Shown: positions 32,328-43,917, counted from the first letter of the stretch. The stretch: DNA of 64,000 bases from Leidyana gryllorum EB-2025a (GCA_048772705.1 JBLWGC010000230.1:1240001-1304000); one strand, 5' to 3'. The notes: a model not told the origin generated them from the letters alone. Numbers and translations are program-made.

Positions 32328-33818
32328 TCAGTCATCGCCTTCCTCGTCATCGCTGTCCTCGGAAGCCGACTCAGCTTCCGCCAGCCACGTGAGGAAGCTG
32401 GCAGCGCGCTGTTTGGCTTCTTGATACGCGGCTCCTGCGTCCTCGGGAGTGCCTTCCACATAGCGCTCCATGAAGGACTCTGCAAAGAGGAAGGGAAAAT
32501 GGAATGTTGGATTTTAGGGGTGGGTACTCACCTTCTTCAACGAGATCAGCGTTGTACAGGGCATTGCAGATGATGGCATACTGAGACCACGAACTGGGTG
32601 CCTTGCGATGAAGATATTGCTCGAACGATTCCAGAATTTGGGCCCCAGTTATGGAGCGATCAATCACTGCGTGCAGATAGTGCAGGTTGCTCTTGAGGGC
32701 ATCTGCATCACAGGAGTCCTTGAGCAATGCGCACAGAGTTACGTAGAAACGAAGTGTACTACTGAAATCCTGCGCAACCTGAAGTAGACGAACCTCTTGT
32801 TTGAAAGATTGAGGAGTGGGTGGTTCTCCTTGGCAGACAAACTGTTCGAGCCTTCCGATGACAGCTTCAATCTCCTCGGAGTCATAGTCGAGAGCTTCCT
32901 TCTTGTCATCGTCGTCTTCCGAGTCGGATCCTTGAGGTGCGCTGCTCTTTCCCGCCTTCTTGGCCTTCTTCTCTGCCTTTCGGCGTTCCTTATCCTCGTC
33001 CTTCTCTTTGTCCTTTTTCTTGTCCTTCTTCTCCTTCTTGTGGCCGTCCTTATCTTTGTCCTTATCCTTCTCCTTTTCTTTGTCTTTCTTCTTCTCCTTC
33101 TTTTCCTTCTTCTCCTTGGCCGATACCGCGGCTCCCTCAGCCGTCGTCGTGGCGGAGGCTTCGCGCTCTTCATCGTCTTCCTCCTCGCTACATTTCTTGG
33201 TGGTTCCTCGCTCAGCGCGTTCGCGTTGGCGTTCCTCCTTGCTCTTTTTGCCTTTCTTGCCCATAGTCGAGTCACCGCCGTCAGGAGGGTTCTTAATGAT
33301 GTAAGTGCCCACCTTGTGAGCGTTGTCCATGTCTCCATGGTACCCACAGGCGTTGCACTTGCCTTTCACTCGACCCTTAGCGACCTGCAGATCGATTTCA
33401 GGCAGTCGGCAGTTGGGACACAGCACAAACTTGTCCACGAACCTGAGTGGTAAACAACAAACGCAATGTGAAATCCAGTTTGCAGGCGACACTCACTTGT
33501 CCAACACAATCTGCAAATCGCCTTCGACGTGGACGCCGTTGACGATGGCTTTGCCCTCCGCCATTTCGAACTTGGACTGCGAGCCCAGTTCGGCGCCGAA
33601 GAAGCGAGTGGGATCTGGGAAAGAAGAGTTTGGAACATTGCTTAGAGGCGGCCCAACTTACATTCCGGGGGGCGCTTAAGCGCCCGTGCAATATCCCCCA
33701 TGTTCATAATGTTAGTTTTGATTCCGTTCCCGCGCCCTTCGATCTTAGCACGGATCTTGGGCATCTTGTAGCGGTAGTTGGGGTCGTCATGGTAGCTTGG
33801 AATGTTAACAGTGGCCAT
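32328..33818 (-). CDS. EIF5: Translation initiation factor eIF5
   Basis: GTPase-activating protein for eIF2 in start-codon recognition. It starts [20 protein letters not shown] and continues [15 protein letters not shown] and [20 protein letters not shown] across the first intron. The Zn-ribbon CPNCR...CNACGYHG and [11 protein letters not shown] follow. The centre is an extraordinary Lys/Glu/Asp tract of about 80 residues ([20 protein letters not shown]). The C-terminal W2/HEAT domain ([34 protein letters not shown]) ends [20 protein letters not shown], with the aromatic/acidic AA-boxes. A conserved arginine finger is expected near the N-terminus (Arg in NYRYKMP region). Four exons. Divergent from CCDC130. 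Confidence 0.95.
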
Positions 33819-34155
33819 TTTCAAGAAGTACTCGGGTGGTCAACAGTGAAAGATGGGGTCACTCGTCATAAAAGCTCGTACTTCCGATAAGTTTCGCTCC
33901 CTTTCTATGCAGCAGCGCGTTATGAATGCTCGGGAGGTTAGACAACATGAATCGATGACGCTGCCCCTTTTCTTTCGAATCGTAAGCAGCCCCTCAGAAA
34001 TTGATAAAGGACAATTTTTGGAGACCCGCACAAAAAGCAGGCATGTACCATCAAGGGGTCGCAACTCTTTGACTCTTTGAATCCACAACTTGGGACACAC
34101 AAAACGGTCACTTTTCGTCCGTTCGAACACTTGTGCACCATAACGGGTTGGAGCA
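33819..34155. promoter_or_regulatory. Shared upstream region of eIF5 and the Yju2B-like gene
   Basis: 337 bases between divergent start codons. A plus-strand frame 33853-34080 opens with ATG (MGSLVIKARTSDKFRSLSMQ) and could encode a 75-residue basic protein. It has no recognisable domain, so I do not call it a gene. No repeated motif was seen. Confidence 0.4.
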
Positions 34156-35019
34156 ATGAGCTCGTTGGCTGCGGCTCGCGCCGACAACTTTTATCAACCC
34201 GCCAATTATGACCCGCGTCGGCATGGCACTCTCAACAAGATCCATGGCACCCATCGGCTGGGTGCTCGTGCCAAGAGAATAAAGGAGGGCATCATTACAA
34301 TTCGGTTCGAGATGCCCTTCAAAGTCTGGTGTCTCGGCTGCAACCAGATTATAGCCAAAGGAGTGCGCTACGATGCAGAGAAGAGCAAAGCGGGGTACTT
34401 CCACTCGACTCCCATCTGGGAGTTCAAGATGAAGTGCTACTGGTGTCCCCAGGAATTGGTTATCCGAGCCGACCCCGAGTCGTCGGAGTATATTTGCACG
34501 TCAGGTTGCCGTCGGAAAGTAGAGACGTACAAAACTGAGGCTATCGAAGGTGTGACATTCAAGACGCAGGAAGAGTTGTTGGAGATTGAGAGAGACCCTC
34601 TGTTGAAACTCGAGGTACAACGAGAAGACATCAATAAGGCCGTGAAACAAAAAACCCGACTGGAAGCATTGTACGATCTCCAAGCTGATCGTGGACTCAA
34701 TGACGCAGACCACAATCGGGCGTTGCGAAAGGCATTCCGAGAGACCAAAAAGAAGGATCCCGATGCAGATGAGTATGATGAGCGGGGTCGGCTGGTTGAA
34801 CGGCGGCCGAACTTTGCACTGCCTACTGAGGCCGACCCCGAGGCACCGCTCACGGACGGCGAATATAAAGAACTGCAACAGTTCCAATTAGAAAGAGCAC
34901 AGAAGAATAAGAATAGTAAAGGCAACAACAAAAGTAGAGCTGCTTCGAATACAAAGAAAGAACAAACCGCTCGACTCAAGGCCGCTCTGCGAGCCAAACT
35001 CTCTGTCAAACAGTGTTAA
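34156..35019 (+). CDS. YJU2B: Yju2/CWC16 family splicing factor (CCDC130-like)
   Basis: 287 residues, one exon. The Yju2/CCDC130 family works around the first catalytic step of splicing. It starts SSLAAARADNFYQPANYDPR, then HGTLNKIHGTHRLGARAKRI and the core IITIRFEMPFKVWCLGCNQI, a Zn site using C-x2-C with a later C-x2-C (MKCYWCPQ). Then KGVRYDAEKSKAGYFHSTPI and ADPESSEYICTSGCRRKVE. The C-terminal half is a charged helix (ALYDLQADRGLNDADHNRAL, KAFRETKKKDPDADE). The HGTLNKIH/HRLGARA signature is closer to CCDC130 than to Yju2 proper. Given the intron-dense neighbourhood, a spliceosome component here is consistent but not physically linked to others. Confidence 0.92.
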   Translation: MSSLAAARADNFYQPANYDPRRHGTLNKIHGTHRLGARAKRIKEGIITIRFEMPFKVWCLGCNQIIAKGVRYDAEKSKAGYFHSTPIWEFKMKCYWCPQELVIRADPESSEYICTSGCRRKVETYKTEAIEGVTFKTQEELLEIERDPLLKLEVQREDINKAVKQKTRLEALYDLQADRGLNDADHNRALRKAFRETKKKDPDADEYDERGRLVERRPNFALPTEADPEAPLTDGEYKELQQFQLERAQKNKNSKGNNKSRAASNTKKEQTARLKAALRAKLSVKQC

Positions 35020-35096
35020 ATAGGGTAGGTGGTCTATGCAAATGGGAAAGAAGTTGAGATCTAGCAAAAAGGTTGGGCGTGGCTGGCGGGGCAACT

Positions 35097-36504
35097 ATGG
35101 CTCCGGCGGGATACTCGCCTCTTCACGGCGGCGGTGGAGACACTTCTGCTGCTCCTCCCATGTCTAATTCTCCTGCAACTGGCCTACTGCAAAACCGAGT
35201 TGTCGATGCACAAGTCCCTGCACCTCTCCGCAATGCTGCCCGAAGACGGGGTGGAGGCTTCTTTCTCATCTCCGTCATTTGTGTTGTAACAGGAATGTAT
35301 CTCGTCTACTTCGTCTTCCTACAGTTACCCCTCATTCGTATATTCTTCAAGGAGGAAACTGATGCCGACGCCCCTTCCCCCCTAACGCGATGGCTGGCCC
35401 TAGCCATTGTTCTCAGCTTCCACAGCTGGTTCGCCCTACTACTTATTGCCCTCACTCAGGTCGGTCGGTCTCCCCTCTGAACACTTCTCTGCGACCCCTG
35501 TTGTCTGTCTGTCTCTGTGCCGCTCTCCCCTCCCCCTTCTCTCTCATCACACTCCCCCTCACTCACGCACTCGCTCACCCACACTGTTCATTCCCCACTG
35601 CAGTGTAGCACGACCGATCCGGGCACCGTGCCTCGACACTGGGGTTTTTACGTAGGAGACGAAAGTAAGAGGAAGCGGTACTGTCGCGTCTGCAACGTGT
35701 GGAAGCCCGAACGCACGCACCATTGTTCCAACTGCGGGCGTTGGTGAGTCAACCCGAGCGCGAGACCATCTATCTGTATCTCAATCTCGCAGCGTCCTCA
35801 ATATGGATCACCACTGTCCCTGGATAAACAACTGCGTAGGGTTCTTTAATCGCAAGTTCTTCGTCCAGCTACTGTGGTACGGCATTATCAGTCTTATGTA
35901 CCTCTGTATCCACGGGTGAGAAGTCGAGGGATACTCTCTCCCTCTACCTCTGTAACCCCCCTTTTGTCGCAGGGTTTACTACTTAGGAGCTTCAGCTAGT
36001 AACATGTGGCCCATCGATTACCGGCCAATATACGTCAAGCAGACGCCAATTGACTACATTGGTTACACCTTAGTCCTGATCGTAAGTCTACCCCCGCCCG
36101 CCCTTTCCCATCTCACACTTTCCCGACAGGTAACTCTCTTCTCGTCTATCCTCTTGGGTGCCCTGTTCCCATTCACCAAGTTCCATATGGGATTGGTTGT
36201 GCGTGTAAGTCGAATTTAGCCCGACACTGCATCTTGTCGTTCACAACCCCGCAGAATTCGACCACCATTGAGGCCATGGATGCAACCGCACGGAGTATGT
36301 CCAAATACGACCTGGGCGCTCGCCGAAACATAGAACAGGTACAAGCCATCCATTGGACTCCACACATTCGGCTCTCAACAGGTGTTCGGGGCCAAGTCGT
36401 CTCTATGGTGGTTACCGTGTCATGTTACCAGTTCGCGGCCAGTTGGGGATGGGGTACGGTGGACTCACCACTACTTGAGCGTGCACGATGAAGAGACCGT
36501 TTAG
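35097..36504 (+). CDS. DHHC protein S-acyltransferase (palmitoyltransferase)
   Basis: Zinc-finger DHHC enzyme that palmitoylates membrane proteins. Seven exons. The start at ATG 35097 (MAPAGYSPLHGGGG) leads to two transmembrane helices (GFFLISVICVVTGMYLVYFV and WLALAIVLSFHSWFALLLI). The DPG motif (STTDPGTVPRH) and the Cys-rich core follow: RYCRVCNVWKPERTHHCSNC joined across an intron to CVLNMDHHCPWINNCVG, with the active-site DHHC. Two further helices (FVQLLWYGIISLMYLCI, VTLFSSILLGALFPF) precede the TTxE motif (NSTTIEAMD). The tail is short and basic. The first intron (35460-35603, 144 nt) has the rare donor gtcggt. All catalytic elements are present. Confidence 0.93.
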
Positions 36505-36587
36505 CCATCTCAAAACTTGCGCATTTCTAGTAACATGCTCCTCCAGTCTGTCATCAATTTGTATATTATATATATTGAAACTGTTGG

Positions 36588-39500
36588 ATGGCGGCGGCGG
36601 AAAGACGCGTTTGGGAGGACTTCTCGGTAGATGATGACCCAACCTACTTTCCTGACCCAATGGCTGCCGCCAAGGGGAGAGGCGCGAATCTGTTAGACCC
36701 AAAGACGTAAGTAAGTGCGCCAAACGCGAAACGTTCAGGTCGCTCGTATCTCAGGAGCCCTTTGTCGGTCCGGAAGAGTCGTGAAGTCTCTTTTCACATT
36801 CCCAACCGTAATCACAATACAACAGATGATGCAGTATCTGTTGGCTCTGCTTCAAGTGAGCGATCGACGTATGTGCTTTTATCCAGCAAACAATAGTGTC
36901 CGGGCTGTCGTCGCACGGCGGAGCCCGCGCACGAATCATTTCGCTCACCGATAACAACAGCGACTCTGAATTTGACTCAGTTATGCAACCAGCTCCTCGA
37001 GTATGTCTCCTCTCGCCTGTGTGGTGTGTGTGCGCGCGCGTTGAGGCCGTCTAAGCGGCAAACTCTGGAGTGTGCACCACCCACATGCCCTTTCCGAATT
37101 CATCCCCGGCTTCTGCGCAGGTCAATAATGGCGATCGGCGTCACTCGGACTCCACCTCCATGGCAGCTTTCTCGGTCCGCCCCTCTGAGGCAGTATCTGC
37201 ACCTCGCAGACAACGATCTCTCCCTATTGCATGGACTGTACCCGACGAGGGCCGTTTTTCCGGATACTTATATCGTCAAAAGGGCAAATGGAAGCGTCAG
37301 TGGGCTCGTGAATTGTTTGCAGTGCAACATAATGTGCTCTTAATCTGTCCAAAAGAGCAACCCCTGTTGATCAAGCACTGTATTCCGTTGATCAATATTC
37401 ACAATGTCGAGGCTGAGGCTAAAGATACCCGCAAGTTTACTATATCGTATCTGGCTCCACTGCGGAAAGGACGGTCGAAACCCGACAAGATTGTGTGCCG
37501 AGCCAACGATGAGATGGAGAGGGATTTATGGGTGCGAAAGCTCAGCGAGTATATGCGGCAAGCTTTAGCACGCGGGAAGCCTATTGCGGACTTTGTAGAG
37601 AAGGACGCTCTCGACAGAACTCTGCATACGGCATATGACAAGCTGAAGAAGTCGGCGACTTGTTCGTTGGTCACTACCTCACAAGCGGTATACACGGCGG
37701 CCCTGCAACGTCAGATACGGGCTGCCATGATAAAATGGCGAGCTATGGCCAGTCAAGGAGTGCTTGCGGAGAGTCGTGCGTTGGCCGAGAATGTGGACTC
37801 ACAGGTGGCCATGAAGACTTCGAAGCTGGAGCGCGAACTGAAGGTTGCCACACGTAAAGCGAAGGGCGATCGCGCCTTTTTATTAGCTGCTGATCGCCTG
37901 CACAACTATCAGAGACACCTTGCGCACTATGCCCTCATGCGTTGGAAACGGATTATTGATCAACAGGCCACGGAGCAATTGGCAGCGGGGAGCGCTTCTC
38001 TGATAACGTATAACTGGAGGGCTCAGGCAGAGATTCAAGCTCGCGATGCAGTAGAGTGGAGACGTAGGAGGATCTTTGGGACTTTTACGTTGTTGTATCA
38101 GCGACGCGTCCGGGATGCTCTGGATACACTTCGTGTCAATGCATCTCTGATTGCCGCCGAGAGGAGTCACCGCACTCAGCTTTTACTCTCAATTATGCGG
38201 CGTCGGGAGGAAATGATTCTATGCGATAAGCGGCTAATTCTCGAACGATGGCGCGAAAGGATACGCTTGGATTCGAAACAACGGGACCAACTCATCGTGT
38301 GTCTCAAGCAGGAGGAGAATGCTCAAAGGAGAGCTCTATTGAGACGATGGTATATGAACGTTGCAAAGAAAGCTGTCTTTGATGTCGCGGCTACCACCAA
38401 GATGATCGCAGCCCTCCAATCCGTCGTCAAGCGACAGCAAGCCTTCGCCTTCCGTAGACTTTGGCACAACGTCGATGAACAGAGTAACCTCGAGTGTCTC
38501 CAAGTTGCTGCCAACTTCAATCTGGTGAGTCGAGACAAAGAGAGGAACAAAGAGATATACACATTTGTGCCGCAGCTTAATTCCAAATTAGTTAAGAGTT
38601 TCAACCAACTACCACTCCACCGGGTAAGTACAGATTGATACTTTGCCGCTGCCGCCGTCTCCCTCTGTGGTGTCGCGCTCGCGATGAGGAGACGGCACGG
38701 CTGTCGAGGGGCTGTGTCTCGTTTGCTTCGATTCTCTCACTTTCTGACAGGGCGCAGTGTTATTGGTGTCTACACTTGCGCGAGTGCGGTACAAGAATTT
38801 ACAGTCGGCGTTCGTCAAGGTTCGAGCCCACGCTGTCCGGCAGCAGTACCTGGACAGATCGCTGTCTGCATTTGCTGCGATATGGAAGAATCTGAGTCGA
38901 CGCAGGCGGTTGTACGCCGGGTTCTATCGACTGGCTGACAATGCACATGTGCAAACCATCAAAGAATTAACGGCTACATATCAGGCCCGATCGGAAAAGA
39001 CTCAGAAGGAATTGAGTGATGCGATGACGAAATTGAACGTGTTCCGTTTCGTGACCAGCCTCAACAATTTCTTGATGTTACGTACAACGAGTCACCTGGG
39101 TGCTGCATTCCATCAACTCCGCCGAGAGGCACTGATCGAGACTATGCAGAGAGACAAGGAACGATTTTTAGTCACCATGGACAAAGTCATCTCTCGTGGC
39201 CGCCTCTCCACAATGCAAATCTTCACCGAACGTCTCGTTGTGTGGTTCGAGGCCGCGCGTCGCAGACGAATGGCATCAGCTTTGCTCGCCCTCCAAGCAC
39301 AGTACGTCGAGACAGATGCCTTGAGGTAAGGGGGATGTCGCGTCCACGAAAGACACTGTTGCCCTCCACAGGAAGGTTGTCCGTCTTCATCTGGTGCAAA
39401 GACTTGTCCAGCTTTTGGATCGCAGTCGCATCGCCAAGTTGGCTATTGCTTTTGATCGACTCAAAGGTGAGTGAGTGTTTGTTTCTCTTCTCACACCTTC

Positions 39501-41168
39501 TCTTTTTCACCTCCCTTCAGAGAATCGAGAGGGTCTCAATCGACTGCGAGATCGCGCCACCGAGGCTTTAGATTATGTCAATACTTCGATGAGATTACAG
39601 TATGCTGTGCAGCACAATAAGACATTGGCTGCAATCGAAGAAGAGACGTCATCCCGCGAGAAAAGCTGGGATGACTCATTTGAAGAGAGTGATGTGTCGA
39701 GCAAATTCACCTTCACCACCCGTCCTGCTGACAGTCCCATTGCATATTCGTCCAAGTTTACTCGTGGCACCTTGGCCGATAAGAGACGCTACCAAACTCG
39801 ACCCTTCAAGATACAACGACACACTCCACGAGTGAAACAATTAGCTTCCGAAAGGAAGCTGACACGCACGCGGCTACGGGCCCACCGTCGTCAGGTAAGA
39901 ACAGATTGAGTCCTCTTTTGGTATTCAACGCGCGCTCTCATCCCTCGTCGCAGATGAAACTCTTCCGAGAGGCCAAAGCCACTCTCCGATCTCTGTGCAG
40001 CCAACCGCTGGGAAACAAAGAGAGAGAGCCACAAGTGTCGTCAGACTCTCAAACAGCTCACGATAGTCCGCGAGACGCTGAAGGCGCTCCCATATACTCG
40101 GAAGCAGGTGAGTGTGTGTGATGGACAAAGTTTGAAGAAATGACTTTCTCTTCTTTGACAGTTCGAGCTGCAATTGATGAAGCTGACCGCTACTTGAATT
40201 CTGCGTCCAGCAACAGCGATGGCATCACGCCGGCGGTGAGTGAAGAACAGTGTGGTGCTGGTTTGGTTCTCAACAATCGGGAGACTGCTGTCCGTGATGA
40301 CTCCCCGCCCCTACCTGGATTGCCGCTCATCGGAAACTTGGGTCCCGCTGTTTCAATGGTGTCCGCAAGAGTGCCGTCTCCACCTCCTCTCCCAACTCGT
40401 CCTGTAGCATCAAAGCCAATTGCGTTCCGAACATCCCCAACTGCTGTTACCGTGATTCCCCCAATACATTTATCCAATGGCGCTCCACGGATTCGGACTT
40501 TCGTTCAGGAACCCGGCTTCTTTGTGAGCACAATTCGAGTCAATCCTCAGACTGAGCCTCAAGTCACACTGCCACCACCCAAAGTCTTTGTCGACGTTCA
40601 GGAGCCCTTCCAATCGTCGGTCCAGGTGGTACCCTCAATTCGAGTACCTCCCTTATCTCCGTAAGCTCAACAGCCGTCTCCGACCTACTATGGATTCTTC
40701 TCTCTCTGCTCCGCTTTGCTCCCCCCCGCCGGTGGACTGACTCGTGGCCCGCTCTCCTGTGACTTTCACTCCTTCATCCACTCTCTGTGTGCAATCCCGC
40801 TGTCTCCACACTGCAGGCGCTCGGATGTCGGATGGATGAGCACCAGCATGGACTCGTTCAGCGGAGTAGATCTGGGTGAGATCGACGAGATTCTGGAACA
40901 GTTGAGCGGAGTGACTCTGGACACATGGACGGGGCCTCCCGCAGTAGCGGTCACGAGCCGTGTGGTTCCCACACCCAAGGGACGGCTTCAAAGTTCAGAA
41001 GGCCTGAGCGACTATTTGGATATGGCAACACTGTATAACTACATCCACGAGGAGAGAAAGGCGTCACGGAAGAGCAGTGGGACAGAAGATACGTCGTTTC
41101 CTAGTGATATTTGGTCAATGTTGGACCGGAAGACTGGCAAGTCGTCACTTCGAGTACTGAGAGCTTAG
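36588..41168 (+). CDS. PH-domain protein with Sfi1-like centrin-binding repeats
   Basis: A long multi-exon gene (about 1,250 residues). The N-terminus is disordered and acidic (MAAAERRVWEDFSVDDDPTY; IISLTDNNSDSEFDS). A PH domain follows (GRFSGYLYRQKGKWKRQWAR, LINIHNVEAEAKDTRKFTIS, MERDLWVRKLSEYM). After it come many spaced repeats of the Sfi1/centrin-binding type, a helix ending in a Trp/Phe core: HYALMRWKRII, IFGTFTLLYQRR, LILERWRERI, RALLRRWYMNV, FAFRRLWHN, SAFAAIWKNLSRR, AAFHQLRREA. The C-terminus is Ser/Pro-rich. Exon 1 ends near 36709; the acceptor tctcag just upstream of AGCCC, and a 41-nt intron further on, are needed to keep the frame. I infer a centrin-binding scaffold of the centrosome, spindle pole or flagellar base that also binds membrane lipids. 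Confidence 0.7.
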
Positions 41169-41205
41169 TGCTTTTCTATCGCACAATGACTACGAAAGGA
41201 AAAAA

Positions 41206-42678
41206 ATGTACGGCGACTCAGAAAAGGTGTTTCAGGTCGGTCTACTCCCTCAGTGCTAAGGAGACTCAATCATTATTACTACATTAGGCCCTCACCTTGG
41301 CGTGCGAAGGGGATGAATTGGCCAATAGAACACTCGCTCAGTTTGAGTCTGGAAATTTGGCGGTTTATACAGAGATTCTCGCACAATTATACTCGTTGAG
41401 ATGGAACGAGGCTATTCAACCTCCTATGCCATTCGCAATAATCAGTTTGTTGCGGGCGTTGTGGCGGCGACATGAGTTTGATAAAGAAGGGGCAATCGAA
41501 TTCAGAGGAGTCGTTCAGCGCTTTGTATTGACACAGGTGGACACGTTTTTGCGCACCAATTCCACCTCGACACTTCGTGACGAGTTTGACCAATTACTGG
41601 ATATCACCAGACGTGTTGCTCGACGCACTCTTCCTGGTGAATGGCCCGAGCTATATAGTGTATTGAACACATTTGCCGATGGTAATTTCACTTCAGACAC
41701 CATCTCCTGACCCCCTTCTTGACGACAGACTTCCTTCTCCTCGGTGACAATGTTGACGCCACTAGCGAAGCTCGACTCATCTTCCTCTGCCATTGCATCG
41801 AAGCGGAGCTCTCACTGCGTTTGGGTTCCATTCGGACTGCGAGGGAGTCTATTTGGGACCAAAGTGATGTTTTCAGCAAGTTGCTGTACAAAGGCGTCCT
41901 GATGACTGCGCCCTTCCCCACCGCCGAGATGAGACGATTTCGAATTCTGATCTATCACATCCTCACTTGGATACGCATTTACAGTCGGCACACTCTGCGA
42001 GTGTTCCAACCTGATGCCGTTCCGGTGCCTGTTGAGCTGACAAGTTTGGCTCGATGGCCTCCCCATGTGCGTACCACCGAACAGGCGCTCCATTTCTTGG
42101 AGGAACAGGTTCTGCCTGATTGGACGGGGAGCACAGCCTTCTTCCCTTTTGTCAGTGGGGGACCCAATAGCCTGGACCCACCACTAGCGCTAAGACTGCT
42201 GTGTCTCCAAAACCTCACTGAACAGTTTGGGCAAAGGAGACAGACTGCTCTGCTGTGTCGAATTGTCGATGACCGGAGGCCGTTACTCATCAGAAGTCTG
42301 GAGGAGTTCACCTCAGAGTTGGCAAACAGTGCTCGTGACCCGGTGTTCCAGGACGGAGCGCTACTCCTCTCGCTGGAACTGAAACTCATATATGCTCGCT
42401 TGAGCGTTTATGATCCCACTCAACTCACCATCGCAGACTTGGAGAGGATTAAGGGCCTATGGGAGCCTGTGTTCCGAGCCGTATATGATACTGTCAACAA
42501 ACTGGAAGACCCCCATGAGATATTCGAGGCTCATTTGGTGCTTCGTCCAGGCGGATTAGACCTCTCCTCACTCGTTGAGATTCTGGAAGACGAGGACGAC
42601 GAGGAATCTCGCGAGATTCGCGACCTCGCCGATCGGGTTGTGTTTCTGTGGACCAACTTGTGGAAATGTAACAGTTGA
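41206..42678 (+). CDS. Karyopherin-beta-like (importin-11-type) HEAT protein, short
   Basis: Three exons (41206-41235; about 41288-41680; about 41728-42678) give roughly 460 residues. The N-terminus, MYGDSEKVFQALTLACEGDE, and TLAQFESGNLAVYTEILAQL resemble the opening HEAT repeat of importin-11/Kap120 (a short helix pair ending in a growth-type YxxLL helix). RRVARRTLPGEWPELYSVL matches the WPEL motif that follows in importins. The rest is a helical solenoid (LFLCHCIEAELSLRLG, LALRLLCLQNLTEQFG) ending with an acidic run (EILEDEDDEESREIR). It is less than half the usual 950-1000 residues. Its stop is followed by the convergent PCNA gene, so it is either naturally short or a divergent member. The first intron again uses donor gtcggt. 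Function: inferred nuclear transport, weakly. Confidence 0.55.
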
Positions 42679-42896
42679 TGTTTAATGATATAGCAGCAGC
42701 CGTAACATAGCGCACAGATACCGCTAGCCGTCCAGCACCACCTCGTCTCTGATGTGTGGTGGGGAGACGGGGGGAGTTATATCTGAGCCACAACGAGAGC
42801 GAGTGGTGTCTGAGCGAAAGAGGCAGGGAGCGAGTGAGTGAGAGTTAACAGATTTCTCTATTAGCTGGCACACTTCTATGTCTATCTAACTTGAAA

Positions 42897-43828
42897 TCAT
42901 TCCATTGAGACCTCGTCCATCTTGGGAGCGAGATAGTATTTGAGAGAGCCGACGTTGGGGTCATTCCGTAACAGATAAGTGACCTCCAAAGGCTGGCCTG
43001 GCGACATCTGCAACTGTACCATATCCGATAGAGTGGCAGCTTTGGTAAACTGGGACAGATACCGAGCCGAGAACCACAGTTGAGTGGTCGACTGAGTTTC
43101 CACCCGCAATCCGTCACCCTACGGTAGATTGATAAGGACACACACCAAGTGCCACTTACACTACTGTCTCCGCTGGACATGTAGGTGGTATTACCCGTTC
43201 CAATGTCACCCTTGGAACTAAACTTGACACCTTTCGTGCTCGTTTCGATCATGACTGAGGCAATTGAGAACAGTGAACCTCCGTCTTTCTCTCCCCGCGC
43301 GCAACTCACTGGTGTCGGAGAAGAGGCCGAGGTCTGCCACCACTTTGCTGAAGTTCTTGGAGGGAAGGACGACTGTAGCGTCGAAGTCCGTCTCTGGGAC
43401 ACCCAAGTGGTCCTGGTCCAGTTGCATCAGCTTCAGTTCAAAGTCAGAGAGCTTGTTCTCCCCTGGGAGCGGGATGGAAACGCCAAGTGGCAAATCATGG
43501 GAAGGGTCTTACCGGCAGACTCGAAGACGAAGAACACACTCTCGCTATCATCAGCTTGACGAATGATGACTTGATCATCATTGCCACAGATTTTGAACAC
43601 TTTGGTGACTGACCCCATATTCAGTCCCAAAGTACGTGGTCGACTGCAACTCCAGTGATCAAAGGCCCCCGTTTTGAGGTCCAGTGCCACCAATGCAACG
43701 TGGGAGGCATCCATGGCTTGCATGGTGATGCCAGCATCGCTACATTCCAAATTGACATCGCTGACCATCCCTCCGATAGCATCGAAGACCTTCTTCAAGA
43801 GGGCTCCATCTGGCATACGGCCTTCCAT
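42897..43828 (-). CDS. PCNA: Proliferating cell nuclear antigen (sliding clamp)
   Basis: DNA sliding clamp for replicative polymerases. Four exons, about 255 residues. The start is MPDGALLKKVFDAIGGMVSD-like (after MEGR), then ECSDAGITMQAMDASHVALV, the conserved centre of domain 1, and FKICGNDDQVIIRQADDSES. The interdomain region is GENKLSDFELKLMQLDQDHLG. Domain 2 has DATVVLPSKNFSKVVADLGL and VKFSSKGDIGTGNTTYMSSG. The end is LRNDPNVGSLKYYLAPKMDE, the usual APK(I/M) tail. Introns are 40-56 nt. The four extra N-terminal residues before MPDG are not typical but are in frame from ATG 43828. Head-to-head with the ORC1/CDC6-type gene. Confidence 0.96.
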
Positions 43829-43917
43829 GTTGATTGATGAGCGAGCGTAGTCTCAAAAAATAGCGCCCTGCAAATAGAGACTGTGTCGCAGTCACTTAGA
43901 TATCCCAGTGTCATCCG
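43829..43917. promoter_or_regulatory. 89-bp bidirectional promoter of PCNA and ORC1/CDC6 genes
   Basis: Only 89 bases separate the two ATGs, so both replication genes must share or overlap promoters. The region contains aaaaaatagcgccctg, near 43855-43869. Read on the other strand this is a T-rich stretch beside a GCGC core, like E2F-type sites (consensus TTTSGCGC). This is a resemblance only; one mismatch lies in the core flank. Confidence 0.5.

Noticed and set aside
32797-33453. 218-codon plus-strand hydrophobic frame opposite eIF5
   Set aside because: It is the antisense of a lysine/glutamate-rich tract, which automatically reads as Leu/Phe/Ser repeats and mimics membrane helices.
33853-34080. 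Possible 75-codon gene between eIF5 and the Yju2B-like gene
   Set aside because: It has an ATG but no homology, and sits in the shared upstream region where chance frames are expected. Transcription would be needed to support it.
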